DNA of 64,000 nt from a bacterium. GTDB taxonomy: Bacteria; Desulfobacterota; Binatia; DP-6. Numbering within the stretch: the stretch's first letter is position 1; each line of letters begins with the position of its first letter. The notes under the pieces are model-generated. The model saw nothing but the letters and a program-made list of their open reading frames with translations. It did no database searches and was not told the DNA's origin. The stretch is from positions 213,237 through 277,236 of the forward strand of contig JAHCID010000001.1 in assembly GCA_026129405.1 (NCBI GenBank), read 5' to 3'. Positions 10,735 to 19,985 of the stretch are shown piece by piece. Made by a program: the position numbers and the translations under genes.

Positions 10735-11991
10735 TCAGCGCTCGGGCGTGAAGCGCACGGGGATGTGCTTCACGCCGTTGATGAAGTTCGAGCGCAGCCG
10801 CTGCACCTCGCCGTCGAGCTGGATGTCGGGCAGGCGTCGCAGCACCTCCTCGAACATGATCCGGATCTCCATGCGGGCGAGGTGCGAGCCGAGGCAGAAG
10901 TGCGGCCCGATGCCGAAGCCGAGGTGGTCGTTGGGCGTGCGGCCGACGTCGAAGACGTCGGCGTCGGGGAAGACCTCCTCGTCGCGATTCGCCGACGCGT
11001 ACCAGATCCAGACGCGGTCGCCCTCGCGAATCCGCACGCCGCGGACCTCGGTGTCCTTCTGCGCCGTGCGGCGGAAGGCCATCACCGGCGACACCCAGCG
11101 CAGCATCTCCTCGACCGCCGTCGGCAGGAGCGACGGATCGCGCTGGAGGCGCGCGCGCTGCTCGGGATGGTCGAAGAGCGCCAGCATGCCGCCCGAGATG
11201 AGGTTGCGCGTCGTCTCGTTGCCGGCGACCGACAGCAGCATCACGAACGAGTCGTACTGCGACTCGGTGAGGTGCTCGCCGTCGACCTGGGCCTGGAGGA
11301 GCAGCGTCGTCAGGTCCTCGCGCGGGCACGCCTTGCGGTCGACGGCCAGCTCGTTCGCGTAGGCGAAGAGCTGCATCATCGCCATCTGCCCGACCTCGGG
11401 GCTGGTGGCGTACTCGGGGTCCTCGGCCCCGACCATCGTGTTGCTCCACTCGAAGAACTTGTGGCGATCCTCGTGCGGCACGCCGAGCATCTCGACGATG
11501 ACCTGGAGGGGCAGCTCCGCGGCGACCTCGGTGACGAAGTCGCAGGTGCCGCGCCTGGCGACGGCGTCGACGATCGCCTTGGCGCGGCTGCGGATCGCGA
11601 TCTCGGCCTGGTTCAGGACCTTCGGCGAGAAGCCCATGTTGACCAGCCGGCGGTGCTTGGTGTGCCGTGGCGGGTCCATGTTCAGCATCAGCTCGCGCTG
11701 GGGGACCATCTCTTCCTCGGTGAACTCCGGGAGGAGCGCGGTGCCGCGCTCGGACGAGAAGGTCTTGGCGTCGAGCGACACCTTCCAGACGTCGGCGTGC
11801 TTGGTCAGCACCCAAAACCCACGCCCCGCGCGCGCGAGCTCGGCGGCCCGGGGCGGACTGGTGTCGGGATGCCAGAAGACGGGCGCCTCGGCGCGCAGGC
11901 GGCGGAAGGTCTCGTGGGGCACTCCCTCGACGAAGGTGTCGGGGCTCGAGAGGTCGGCCCCGTACGGATGGACCTGCGCGGCGGCGGGCAT
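10735..11991 (-). CDS. Cytochrome P450
   Basis: 418 residues, a soluble bacterial class I P450. The I-helix oxygen-activation motif reads 'AGNETTRN', the K-helix ExxR is 'EEMLRWVSP', and the heme loop is 'GFGIGPHFCLGSHLAR' with the cysteine thiolate ligand. It hydroxylates a hydrophobic substrate using electrons from a ferredoxin/reductase that is not encoded nearby. The motif set resembles CYP125/CYP142-type steroid or long-chain monooxygenases; this comparison is from memory and the substrate is not determined. A similar P450 lies at 43208-44386. Confidence 0.93.
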   Translation of the reverse strand: MPAAAQVHPYGADLSSPDTFVEGVPHETFRRLRAEAPVFWHPDTSPPRAAELARAGRGFWVLTKHADVWKVSLDAKTFSSERGTALLPEFTEEEMVPQRELMLNMDPPRHTKHRRLVNMGFSPKVLNQAEIAIRSRAKAIVDAVARRGTCDFVTEVAAELPLQVIVEMLGVPHEDRHKFFEWSNTMVGAEDPEYATSPEVGQMAMMQLFAYANELAVDRKACPREDLTTLLLQAQVDGEHLTESQYDSFVMLLSVAGNETTRNLISGGMLALFDHPEQRARLQRDPSLLPTAVEEMLRWVSPVMAFRRTAQKDTEVRGVRIREGDRVWIWYASANRDEEVFPDADVFDVGRTPNDHLGFGIGPHFCLGSHLARMEIRIMFEEVLRRLPDIQLDGEVQRLRSNFINGVKHIPVRFTPER

Positions 11992-12008
11992 GACAGTCGG
12001 GCCGTACC

Positions 12009-12022
12009 CAAACGTGCGTTTG
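12009..12022. promoter_or_regulatory. Short palindrome upstream of the P450 gene
   Basis: CAAACG and CGTTTG are separated by two bases, 18 bases upstream of the P450 start, in the divergent space shared with the lipoprotein gene at 12076. Size and position fit a regulator operator, for example of TetR type. There is no direct evidence for the regulator. Confidence 0.35.
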
Positions 12023-12075
12023 TGTGCAAGCCCCGGTGTGGCTGGACGGCTCCGGGTCGGCTAGGACGGCGCCCG

Positions 12076-12585
12076 ATGCCTTCGACGCGCACCGCCAAAC
12101 CGCTCCTGGCGCTCCTCCCCCTGCTCATCGGCGCCTGCACCTCCTTCGGCGTGACGATGTCCGAGGTGAAGGCGAACGACATCACCTACACGATCGCGCG
12201 CCTGAAGCCGGTCGACGGCAAGTGGGACCGCGACGGCAGCACGGGCACCTTCACCGCCTACTTCAACGGCGACCACATCATCTACGTGCGCGACGCCCGG
12301 ACGGTCGCCGACGGCGACACCGTCTCGGGCGAGTACTTCTACGAGAACGACCGGCTGTTCCTCGCCCGCGAGGGCCGCCGCGTGCACGTCGGCGGCGGCC
12401 GCTACGTGCGCAAGAACCTGACCGTCACCTGGAGCGAGGACGGCGACCTCCAGGGCGCGAAGGAGCTGATCGACGGCGAGGAGCAGGAGCCCGCCGCGAA
12501 GGCCGTCGACGCGACCCGCCGGCACGCGAACGAGCTGGCCGCCGCCGCCGTCCGCGTCCGCGACGGGGCTGCGGTCGCGAGGTAG
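12076..12585 (+). CDS. Lipoprotein of unknown function
   Basis: 169 residues from the ATG at 12076. A short signal ends in a lipobox (LIGAC, Cys21). The mature part is polar and rich in beta-strand patterns, with 'DGDTVSGEYFYENDRLFLAREGRRVHVGGGRYVRKNLTV', and ends in an Ala/Glu-rich helical segment. The family is not recognised. The upstream extension of this open frame back to 10765 is shadow coding of the P450 gene. It converges on the GtrA-like gene with only ten bases between stops. Confidence 0.65.
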   Translation: MPSTRTAKPLLALLPLLIGACTSFGVTMSEVKANDITYTIARLKPVDGKWDRDGSTGTFTAYFNGDHIIYVRDARTVADGDTVSGEYFYENDRLFLAREGRRVHVGGGRYVRKNLTVTWSEDGDLQGAKELIDGEEQEPAAKAVDATRRHANELAAAAVRVRDGAAVAR

Positions 12586-12595
12586 CGCCCCGCCG

Positions 12596-13066
12596 TCAGG
12601 CCGGGGTGGTGCGGAACGTCCAGTACTTGCTGGCCGCGAAGTTCCACGCGACCACGATCGGAACGGACAGGATCGACGCGAGCAGCACGTCGCTCGCGTG
12701 CGGCGTGCCGCCGATGTACGGCAGGTGATCCGCGAAGAGCGTCAGGATCAGTTGGGTGAGCGCGAGGTTCAGCGCCAGCCCCACGAGGTTGGTCGCGAAG
12801 AACATGCCGTACTGCGTGCGACGGCGATGCGCGTGGGTGTCGGCGCGAAACGTCCACGTGCGGTTCCACACGAAGCCGTTCGTGACCGCCAGCATGAACG
12901 ACAGCGTGGCGCTGATCCACCACGGCGAGCGCGGCAGCCCTTCGTTCAGGAGGAACCAGAGCGTCCGCTTGTCGATGAACAGGCTCGTCGCCCCGACGAG
13001 GCAGAACTTCACGAACTGGCGCACCCCACGGCGCTGGGGGAGGCGGCGGACGGCGGCGAGCGTCAT
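12596..13066 (-). CDS. GtrA family membrane protein
   Basis: 156 residues starting at the ATG at 13064-13066. Four membrane segments are visible, with the GtrA hallmarks 'VRQFVKFCLVGATS..ID', 'FMLAVTNGFVWNRTWTFR', 'TNLVGLALNLALTQLIL' and the closing 'VVAWNFAASKYWTFR'. GtrA-like proteins are thought to help flip polyprenyl-phosphate-linked sugars across the inner membrane for cell-surface polysaccharide modification. No glycosyltransferase is directly next to it, so the partner is likely elsewhere. Confidence 0.9.
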   Translation of the reverse strand: MTLAAVRRLPQRRGVRQFVKFCLVGATSLFIDKRTLWFLLNEGLPRSPWWISATLSFMLAVTNGFVWNRTWTFRADTHAHRRRTQYGMFFATNLVGLALNLALTQLILTLFADHLPYIGGTPHASDVLLASILSVPIVVAWNFAASKYWTFRTTPA

Positions 13067-13188
13067 GGGTGGGTCGCGGAGATTAACCCGTCCCGCCCGC
13101 GCGTCGCCAGCCCATTCCGTGCGGCGGGTGCCGTGCGCCCCCTCACGCGCCCCGTCCGGGATTGACCCCACCGGCCGATCCGGATGAC

Positions 13189-13485
13189 ATGGCGAGGATG
13201 CGCGCCGGAATCGACGTCGCGCCGGTCGACGCCACCACCTATCGGGTGACGGTGACCGAGCGCGGCGCGCACAGCACCCACCTGGTCACGCTGGACCCGG
13301 CCTACCACGCCCGCCTCACCGGCGGCGCGGTCGAGCCGGCCGAGCTGATCCGCCGCTCGTTCGAGTTCCTGCTCGAGCGCGAGCCCAAGGAGTCCATCCT
13401 GAGCGCCTTCGATCTGCCGGTGATCACCCGCTACTTCCCCGAGTACGAGCGCGACATCGCGTCGCGCGTGCGGAGGCCGCGATGA
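13189..13485 (+). CDS. Small conserved-looking protein, unknown function
   Basis: 98 residues from the ATG at 13189; an earlier TTG at 13162 is possible. It is acidic and soluble, with the pattern 'VDATTYRVTVTERGAHSTHLVTLDPAYHARLTGG' followed by a helical 'PAELIRRSFEFLLEREPKESIL', and ends in Arg residues. The stop overlaps the start of the PEBP-like gene by four bases (ATGA), so the two are translationally coupled. I do not recognise a family. Confidence 0.7.
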   Translation: MARMRAGIDVAPVDATTYRVTVTERGAHSTHLVTLDPAYHARLTGGAVEPAELIRRSFEFLLEREPKESILSAFDLPVITRYFPEYERDIASRVRRPR

Positions 13486-14018
13486 CGCGCGCCGTCCGCG
13501 TGGCGCTCGCCCTCGGCGCCGTCCTCGCCGCCGGGACGCCCGCCCGCGCGCTCATGCTGACCTCCCCCGCGGTCCTGCCCCAGTCGCCGATCCCGCCCGT
13601 CCACACCTGCGAGGGGAACGACGTCTCCCCGGCGCTCACCTTTACGGGGGTGCCCGACGGCACCAAGAGCCTCGTGCTGATCGTCGACGACCCCGACGCC
13701 ACCGGCGGCTGGACCCACTGGCTCGTCTACGACATCCCGCCGACCGCCACGTCGCTGCCCGAAGGCGTCCAGCCGAAGCAGCTGCCGAAGGGCGCCCGCG
13801 TCGCGCTGAACGGCTGGAACCGCCGCAGCTACAACGGCCCGTGCCCGCCGAGCGGCCGGCACCGCTACGTGTTCCGCCTCTACGCGGTGGACACGACGTT
13901 CGGCGACCTGGGCGACGCGGCGACGCGCGCCGACGTCGAGGCACACATGCGCGGACACGTTCTCCAGGCGGCGGAGCTGACCGGGCTCTACGGAAAGGCG
14001 GCCACCGCCTCGCGCTGA
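13482..14018 (+). CDS. Secreted YbhB/YbcL (PEBP) family protein
   Basis: 178 residues. A signal peptide (about residues 1-22, ending ARA) precedes a complete phosphatidylethanolamine-binding fold: 'CEGNDVSPALTFTGVPDGTKSLVLIVDDPDA..GGWTHWLVYDIPP', 'GWNRRSYNGPCPPSG.HRYVFRLYAVDT' and the C-terminal helix. The DPD.P..H and GP.PP.G.H anion-pocket motifs are intact. Bacterial members bind small anionic ligands; the physiological role is unclear. It is co-transcribed with the overlapping small protein upstream. Confidence 0.9.
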   Translation: MTRAVRVALALGAVLAAGTPARALMLTSPAVLPQSPIPPVHTCEGNDVSPALTFTGVPDGTKSLVLIVDDPDATGGWTHWLVYDIPPTATSLPEGVQPKQLPKGARVALNGWNRRSYNGPCPPSGRHRYVFRLYAVDTTFGDLGDAATRADVEAHMRGHVLQAAELTGLYGKAATASR

Positions 14019-14058
14019 TCGGTTTTCCGGTCGTTCGCGGCGCTGATTATCGATTTGT

Positions 14059-14087
14059 CCCCGGGTAGCGCCGCCGCTACGCCGGGG
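14059..14087. terminator. Strong stem-loop between the PEBP and terC genes
   Basis: CCCCGG-GTAGCG, a CCGC loop, then CGCTAC-G-CCGGGG: twelve base pairs with one bulged G. It lies 40 bases after the PEBP stop and 31 before the terC start. It may terminate the upstream pair or act in the terC leader. I see no recognisable yybP-ykoY manganese riboswitch, which controls some terC-family genes. Confidence 0.5.
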
Positions 14088-14118
14088 CCATGTCGAACTC
14101 GTCTCACCCGCTGGCGCG

Positions 14119-15171
14119 ATGAGCGCGCCGCTGCTGTTCCCGTTCGCCGAGTACTGGTGGCTCTACGCCGCCTTCACGACCGGGGTCGTCCTCCTCCTGC
14201 TCCTCGATCTCGGCGTCTTCCATCGCGAGGCACACGCGGTGAGCATCAAGGAGGCGTCCGCCTGGAGCGCCGTCTGGATCTCGCTGGCGCTCGCGTTCAA
14301 CGTCGGGCTGTACTTCTACGCGGCGTGGACGTTCGCCGGGAACCCCCGGCTGACGAGTCTGCCCGGCTTCGATCCGGACGCGGCCGCCGGGCAGGTCGCC
14401 CTCGAGTTCCTCACCGGTTTCGTCATCGAGAAGTCGCTCGCCGTCGACAACATCTTCGTCTTCGTCGTGCTCTTCTCGTACTTCGCCATCCCGGCGCAGT
14501 ATCAGCACCGCGTCCTCTTCTTCGGCATCCTGGGTGCGCTCGTCTTCCGCGCCGTGTTCATCGCCCTCGGCGCGACGCTGCTCCAGTACCACTGGGTCGT
14601 CCTCGTGGCCGGGGCGTTCCTGATCCTGACGGGCCTCAAGATCCTCGCCACCCCGGACGCCGCGCCCGACCCCGGCGCGAACCCGCTCCTGCGCCTGCTG
14701 AAGCGGATACTGCCGGTGACGCCGACCATCGAAGGCCCGCGCTTCTTCGTCCGCCGTGACGGCGTGCGCTACGCGACGCCGCTCTTCCTGGCGCTCGCCT
14801 TCATCGAGTTCTCGGACATCGTCTTCGCGATCGACTCGGTGCCCGCCATCTTCGCGATCACCGCCGAGCCGCTCATCGTGTTCACGTCGAACATCTTCGC
14901 GATCCTCGGCCTGCGCTCGCTCTACTTCCTGCTCGCCGGGGTGGTGGAGCGGTTCCACTACCTCAAGTACGGGCTCGGTCTGATCCTGATCTTCGTCGGT
15001 CTCAAGATGACGTGGCTGAACGAGGCGTTCGGCGGCAAGTTCCCGATCGGGTGGTCGCTCGGGATCATCGCCGGCATCCTCGCCGGCGCCGTCCTGGCAT
15101 CGTGGCTGAGGCCGCCCGGGCACCCGGGGTCGCACGGCCGGGACGGCGATCAGGGGAAGGCGGCGGCCTGA
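14119..15171 (+). CDS. TerC/Alx family integral membrane protein
   Basis: 350 residues with about nine membrane segments. TerC hallmarks are clear: 'EFLTGFVIEKSLAVDNIFVFVVLFSYF.IP..YQHRVLFFGI.GA', 'FRAVFIALGATLL' and 'FIEFSDIVFAIDSVPAIFAIT....IVFTSNIFAILGLRSLYFLLAG'. The conserved acidic residues within membrane segments (EKSLAVDN, FSDIVFAIDS) form the proposed metal site. Members such as Alx and MeeF-type proteins export manganese or metallate exported proteins; tellurite resistance needs other ter genes not present here. It converges on the NhaR-like gene with 16 bases between stops. Confidence 0.95.
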   Translation: MSAPLLFPFAEYWWLYAAFTTGVVLLLLLDLGVFHREAHAVSIKEASAWSAVWISLALAFNVGLYFYAAWTFAGNPRLTSLPGFDPDAAAGQVALEFLTGFVIEKSLAVDNIFVFVVLFSYFAIPAQYQHRVLFFGILGALVFRAVFIALGATLLQYHWVVLVAGAFLILTGLKILATPDAAPDPGANPLLRLLKRILPVTPTIEGPRFFVRRDGVRYATPLFLALAFIEFSDIVFAIDSVPAIFAITAEPLIVFTSNIFAILGLRSLYFLLAGVVERFHYLKYGLGLILIFVGLKMTWLNEAFGGKFPIGWSLGIIAGILAGAVLASWLRPPGHPGSHGRDGDQGKAAA

Positions 15172-15187
15172 CCGCGCCGGGCCGGGC

Positions 15188-16087
15188 TCAGCTCTCGAGG
15201 CTCGCCCGCGCCGCGCGCGACAGCGCGACCACGGCCGGATGCGTGAGACGCCGCTCGATCGAGATCGCATAGTAGCGCTCGCGCACCGTCCCCGCGACGC
15301 CGACGCGCGCCACCCTGAACTGCCGTCGCACCTCGCGGCCGATCGCCGCGCACACCGGGAACGCGCCACGGCCCTCGGCGCCGAACACCTTGAGGAGCGC
15401 GCTGTCCTCGATCTCGGCCGCGACGACGGGACGCACCCCCACCTCGTCGAACCACTGGTCGAGCGAGCGGCGAAGCTGGGTTCCGACCGTCGGCAGGAGC
15501 ATCGGCGCGCCGTCGAGCGAGCGCGGGAACCGCCGGCGCAGGCTCGCGGCCAGCGCCGGGGCGGCCCACACCTCGATGGGCGACTCGCCGAGGAGATGGT
15601 CGTACGCCTTCACCTCGATGCCGGGCCCGACGGGGGCGTCCGCCAGCACGAGGTCGAGGCGATGCAGCGCCAGCGCCGCGAGCAGCTCCGAGGGCTTGCC
15701 CTCGCGGCAGACGAGGTGCACGGGCGGCTCTACCTGCAACGCCGGCGCCAGCAGCCGGTGCGCCATGAGCTTCGGCACGACGTCGGCGACGCCGACCACG
15801 AACGGCGTCGGGCGCCCCGTGGGTCGCCCCTTCACCGCGTCGAGCAGCTCGCGGCCGAGCCCGAAGATCTCTTCGGCATAGCGGTAGACGAGACGGCCGA
15901 GCTCGGTCAGCTCGAGACGCCGGCCCCGGCGGACGAACAGCCGGTCGCCGAGCGCCGACTCGAGCAGCCGGATCTGCGCGCTCACCGTCGACTGCGAGAG
16001 CCGCAGCTCCTCGCTGGCGCGAGTGACGCCGCCCTCGCGCGCCGCGAGCCAGAAGTAGAGGAGGTGATGGTAGTTCAGCCACTCCAC
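15188..16087 (-). CDS. nhaR: LysR-family regulator, NhaR-like
   Basis: 299 residues from a GTG at 16085-16087 behind GGGAGG. The N-terminal winged helix-turn-helix starts 'WLNYHHLLYFWLAAREGGVTRASEELRLSQSTVSAQIRLLE', the characteristic opening of NhaR rather than generic LysR proteins, and 'GRRLELTELGRLVYRYAEEIFGLGRELLD' follows. The rest is the LysR effector domain. NhaR activates the Na+/H+ antiporter gene nhaA in response to sodium; no nhaA is in the window, so the target is unknown. Similar regulators sit near terC-family or groESL genes only by chance here, as far as I can tell. Confidence 0.85.
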   Translation of the reverse strand: MEWLNYHHLLYFWLAAREGGVTRASEELRLSQSTVSAQIRLLESALGDRLFVRRGRRLELTELGRLVYRYAEEIFGLGRELLDAVKGRPTGRPTPFVVGVADVVPKLMAHRLLAPALQVEPPVHLVCREGKPSELLAALALHRLDLVLADAPVGPGIEVKAYDHLLGESPIEVWAAPALAASLRRRFPRSLDGAPMLLPTVGTQLRRSLDQWFDEVGVRPVVAAEIEDSALLKVFGAEGRGAFPVCAAIGREVRRQFRVARVGVAGTVRERYYAISIERRLTHPAVVALSRAARASLES

Positions 16088-16140
16088 GTGCCTCCCATAT
16101 CGCGCCCGCGGTCGCGGCGCCGCCTCCCCCGAAACGACGA

Positions 16141-16170
16141 CGGGGCGCCGTCCACCCGGACGGCGCCCCG
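16141..16170 (-). terminator. Terminator hairpin of the groES-groEL operon
   Basis: Thirteen paired bases (CGGGGCGCCGTCC/GGACGGCGCCCCG) around an ACCC loop, 27 bases after the groEL stop. On the minus strand the stem is followed by TCGTCGTTTC, a weak T-rich run. The stem lies before the start of the nhaR-like gene on the same strand. Confidence 0.75.
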
Positions 16171-16196
16171 TGTGCGTCACGCGAAGGAAGCGGAAC

Positions 16197-17843
<1,647 letters not shown>

Positions 17844-17856
17844 CTACTGCTTGCCG

Positions 17857-18153
17857 TTACTCGACGACGCCGAGGACGTCCTCTTCCCGCAGGATGAGGT
17901 GCTCCTCGCCGTCGATCTTGATCTCGCTGCCGGAGTACTTGCCGAACAGGATGCGGTCGCCGGTCTTCACGTCGAGCGGCAGGACCTTGCCCTCGTCGTT
18001 CACGCGGCCCTTGCCCACCGCGATGACCTTGCCCTCCTGGGGCTTCTCCTTGGCGGTGTCGGGGATGATGATCCCGCCGGCGCTCTTCGTCTCCTGCTCC
18101 TCGAGCCGCTTCACGATGAGCCGGTCGGCCAGGGGCCGGATCTTGGTTGCCAT
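17857..18153 (-). CDS. groES: Co-chaperonin GroES (10 kDa)
   Basis: 98 residues from the ATG at 18151-18153. Hallmarks are '[45 protein letters not shown]' (with the mobile loop around residues 17-32), '[33 protein letters not shown]'. It caps the GroEL ring. The open frame extends 42 codons upstream but this start matches the family and has a GGAGGA ribosome site. No CIRCE repeat (TTAGCACTC-N9-GAGTGCTAA) could be found upstream, so HrcA control is not supported. Confidence 0.98.
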   Translation of the reverse strand: MATKIRPLADRLIVKRLEEQETKSAGGIIIPDTAKEKPQEGKVIAVGKGRVNDEGKVLPLDVKTGDRILFGKYSGSEIKIDGEEHLILREEDVLGVVE

Positions 18154-18263
18154 GGAAACGTCCTCCTCCCGGGCCCCCGTCTCCCCGTGGCCCGGATTCG
18201 CTGTGATCGGCGGATATGTGTGTATGACGCGGGCGTGCTGCTGCGTTCGCCCGCGCGCGGGCG

Positions 18264-18292
18264 CACCTAAGGCGCTCACCGCAGAACGTCAA
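18264..18292 (-). promoter_or_regulatory. Possible promoter of groES-groEL
   Basis: TTGACG (18287-18292) is followed after 17 bases by TAGGTG (18264-18269), about 110 bases before groES. The -35 is good and the -10 poor. The spacer holds an imperfect inverted repeat around TTA. Neither a clear sigma-32 box nor CIRCE is present. Confidence 0.3.
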
Positions 18293-18320
18293 GGGGGCGC
18301 CCCGTGAAAATTCCCGCGAC

Positions 18321-18350
18321 CGGGCTCATCGCCGGCCGGCGATGAGCCCG
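18321..18350 (-). terminator. 30-base perfect palindrome overlapping the bufC stop
   Basis: The two 15-base halves are exact reverse complements, so the RNA can form a hairpin with a GGCC tip. The TGA stop of the DUF2063 gene (18326-18328) lies inside one arm. AATTTT follows about ten bases after the stem on the minus strand. It is the likely terminator of the peptide-modification operon, separating it from groES. Confidence 0.7.
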
Positions 18351-19114
18351 TCCTCGAGCCAACGGACGAGATGGGACCCCGCCCGGGCCGCGGCCGCCTC
18401 GCCGTCGCCGTCGTCGCCGACCTCGGCGAACGCCTCGCAAACGCTGGCGAACGGCTCGCCGGCGACGAGGCGGGCGAGGGCCAGGTCCTCGGCCCGCTCG
18501 ACGGCGCAGTGGTAGACGACGTGGTCCTGCCGCCACACCCGGACGGCCGTGGGGTGCGGCGCCGGCATGACCTCGGGCTCGGCCCACAGGCGATCCACGG
18601 GCCAGTGCGAGGCGAGCCGCCGGAGCGACGCGACCGGCCGGAAGCGCAGCCCGGGCCAGTCCCCGGGCGGCAGCACGGCGAGGTCGGCCAGGCGGATCGG
18701 AACCTCGTCCGGAACGTCGAACGCCTCGACCCGTGCCCACTCCAGCGCCGCGAGATCCGCCGCCCAGGGCGGCAGGTCGACCGGCGCCGTCGTGCCGGCG
18801 AGCCAGGCCGCGAGCCGACGCCCGACGTGCCGCACGGACGGATGCTCGGAGGGGTGCTCGGCCAGGTACCCCCGCACGACCGCCGCGAACGGGTCGTGGC
18901 CGAGGGCTGCGGCCAGGCGCGGAAAGTCGGCCGCGAGCACGCCTTCGAGGCGCATGACGTACATCCCGGCGTAGATGCCGAGCCGGTCCATCGCATCCAG
19001 CGCATCCAGCGCCGCCGTCGCGCCGACCACGGCCACCAGGTCCGGCTCGGCCTCGCCGCGCGTCACGGCGCGAAAGAAGCCCGCCTGGAGATCACGCAGA
19101 ACGGGCGCAGGCAC
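18326..19114 (-). CDS. bufC: DUF2063 protein, partner of the MNIO enzyme (BufC/HvfC-like)
   Basis: 262 residues from a GTG at 19112-19114. The N-terminal DUF2063 domain reads 'LRDLQAGFFRAVTRG..EPDL', 'RLGIYAGMYVMRLEGVLAADFPRLAAALG' and 'FAAVVRGYLAEHPSEHPSVRHVGRRLAAWL'. The C-terminal half is a second variable domain with 'WRQDHVVYHCAVERAEDLALARLVAGEPFASVCEAFAEVG'. In characterised systems this protein recruits the precursor's leader to the DUF692 enzyme. The start overlaps the end of the DUF692 gene by 23 bases. The symbol is given by family and context, not by proven function. Confidence 0.85.
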   Translation of the reverse strand: MPAPVLRDLQAGFFRAVTRGEAEPDLVAVVGATAALDALDAMDRLGIYAGMYVMRLEGVLAADFPRLAAALGHDPFAAVVRGYLAEHPSEHPSVRHVGRRLAAWLAGTTAPVDLPPWAADLAALEWARVEAFDVPDEVPIRLADLAVLPPGDWPGLRFRPVASLRRLASHWPVDRLWAEPEVMPAPHPTAVRVWRQDHVVYHCAVERAEDLALARLVAGEPFASVCEAFAEVGDDGDGEAAAARAGSHLVRWLEDGLIAGRR

Positions 19115-19937
19115 CCAGCACCTCGGTCTCGATCGCCCGCGCCCGCTCGGCCTCGGCGAGCACGGCCTCGACGGGCGGGATGTGGTCGTCCCACTCGACC
19201 AGCGTCGCGACGCCGCCGAAGCGACGCACCGCCGAGCGGTAGAGCGCCCAGACCTCGTCGCGCACCGGCGCGTCGTGCGTGTCGAGCACGTGCGTGCCGT
19301 GGTCGGTGTGGCCGGCGAGATGGATCTGGCCGACGCGCCCGGCGGGCACGCCGGCCAGATACGCCTCGGGATCGAAGCCGTGGTTGCGCGCGCTCACGTA
19401 GACGTTGTTGACGTCGAGCAGGACGCCGCAGTCGGCGCGCTCGGCGACCGCCGCGAGGAACTCCCACTCGGCCATCGTCGCATGCGTGAAGGCGACGTAG
19501 CTCGATACGTTCTCGACCAGGATGCGCCGCCCGAGCCGCTCCTGCACCGCCGCGATGCGCCCGGCGACGTGCGCGAGCGCCTCCTCGGTATAGGGCAGCG
19601 GCAGCAGGTCGTGGGCGTAGTGCCGCCCGAAGCTGCCCCAGCAGAGATGGTCCGACACCCACGCCGGCTCGACGCGGTCGGCGAGCGCCCGCAGCTCGGC
19701 GAGATAGGTGTCGTTCAGCGGGTCGGTCGCGCCGAGCGAGAGCGACACGCCGTGCAGCACGACGGGCCGGTCGGCGCGCACGGTCTCGAGCACGCGCAGC
19801 GGCCAGCCGCCCGGGATCATGAAGTTCTCCGAGATGACCTCGAACCAGTCGGCACGCACGCCGTCGTCGACCACGCGCGGATAGTGCGTCGTGCGCAGCC
19901 CGATGCCGTGACCGAGATGGGGGAAGCTCGGCGCCAT
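19092..19937 (-). CDS. bufB: DUF692 multinuclear non-heme iron oxidative enzyme (MNIO, BufB/HvfB-like)
   Basis: 281 residues, a TIM-barrel DUF692 protein. Signature blocks are present: 'GIGLRTTHYPRV', 'FEVISENFM', 'VVLHGVSLSLG', 'PAWVSDHLCWG', 'ILVENVSSYV', 'GVLLDVNNVYVSARNHG', 'GQIHLAGHTDHG' and 'LVEWDDHIP'. The His, Glu, Asp and Asn residues in these blocks are the metal ligands that hold two or three iron ions in MbnB. Such enzymes oxidise cysteine residues of a ribosomal precursor, for example to oxazolone/thioamide or thiooxazole. The gene lies between a Cys-rich precursor and the DUF2063 partner, so the substrate is almost certainly the upstream peptide. Confidence 0.92.
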   Translation of the reverse strand: MAPSFPHLGHGIGLRTTHYPRVVDDGVRADWFEVISENFMIPGGWPLRVLETVRADRPVVLHGVSLSLGATDPLNDTYLAELRALADRVEPAWVSDHLCWGSFGRHYAHDLLPLPYTEEALAHVAGRIAAVQERLGRRILVENVSSYVAFTHATMAEWEFLAAVAERADCGVLLDVNNVYVSARNHGFDPEAYLAGVPAGRVGQIHLAGHTDHGTHVLDTHDAPVRDEVWALYRSAVRRFGGVATLVEWDDHIPPVEAVLAEAERARAIETEVLGACARSA

Positions 19938-19950
19938 GGGATCGGCGGAT

Positions 19951-19978
19951 GGGGCCCCCGGCCGGCGCCTGGGGCCCC
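19951..19978 (-). terminator. Stem-loop between the precursor and MNIO genes
   Basis: Two GGGGCCCC copies (19951-19958 and 19971-19978) form an eight-base stem. Flanking ATCGG (19941-19945) and CCGAT (19982-19986) can extend it after an internal loop. It lies in the 48-base gap after the precursor stop. It may act as an attenuator or RNA-stabilising hairpin that keeps precursor mRNA more abundant than enzyme mRNA. Confidence 0.55.
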
Positions 19979-19985
19979 GACCCGA

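Noticed and set aside
18154..18300. CIRCE operator before groES
   Set aside because: No TTAGCACTC-N9-GAGTGCTAA-like repeat was found. The only inverted repeat around TTA is imperfect and differs from CIRCE.
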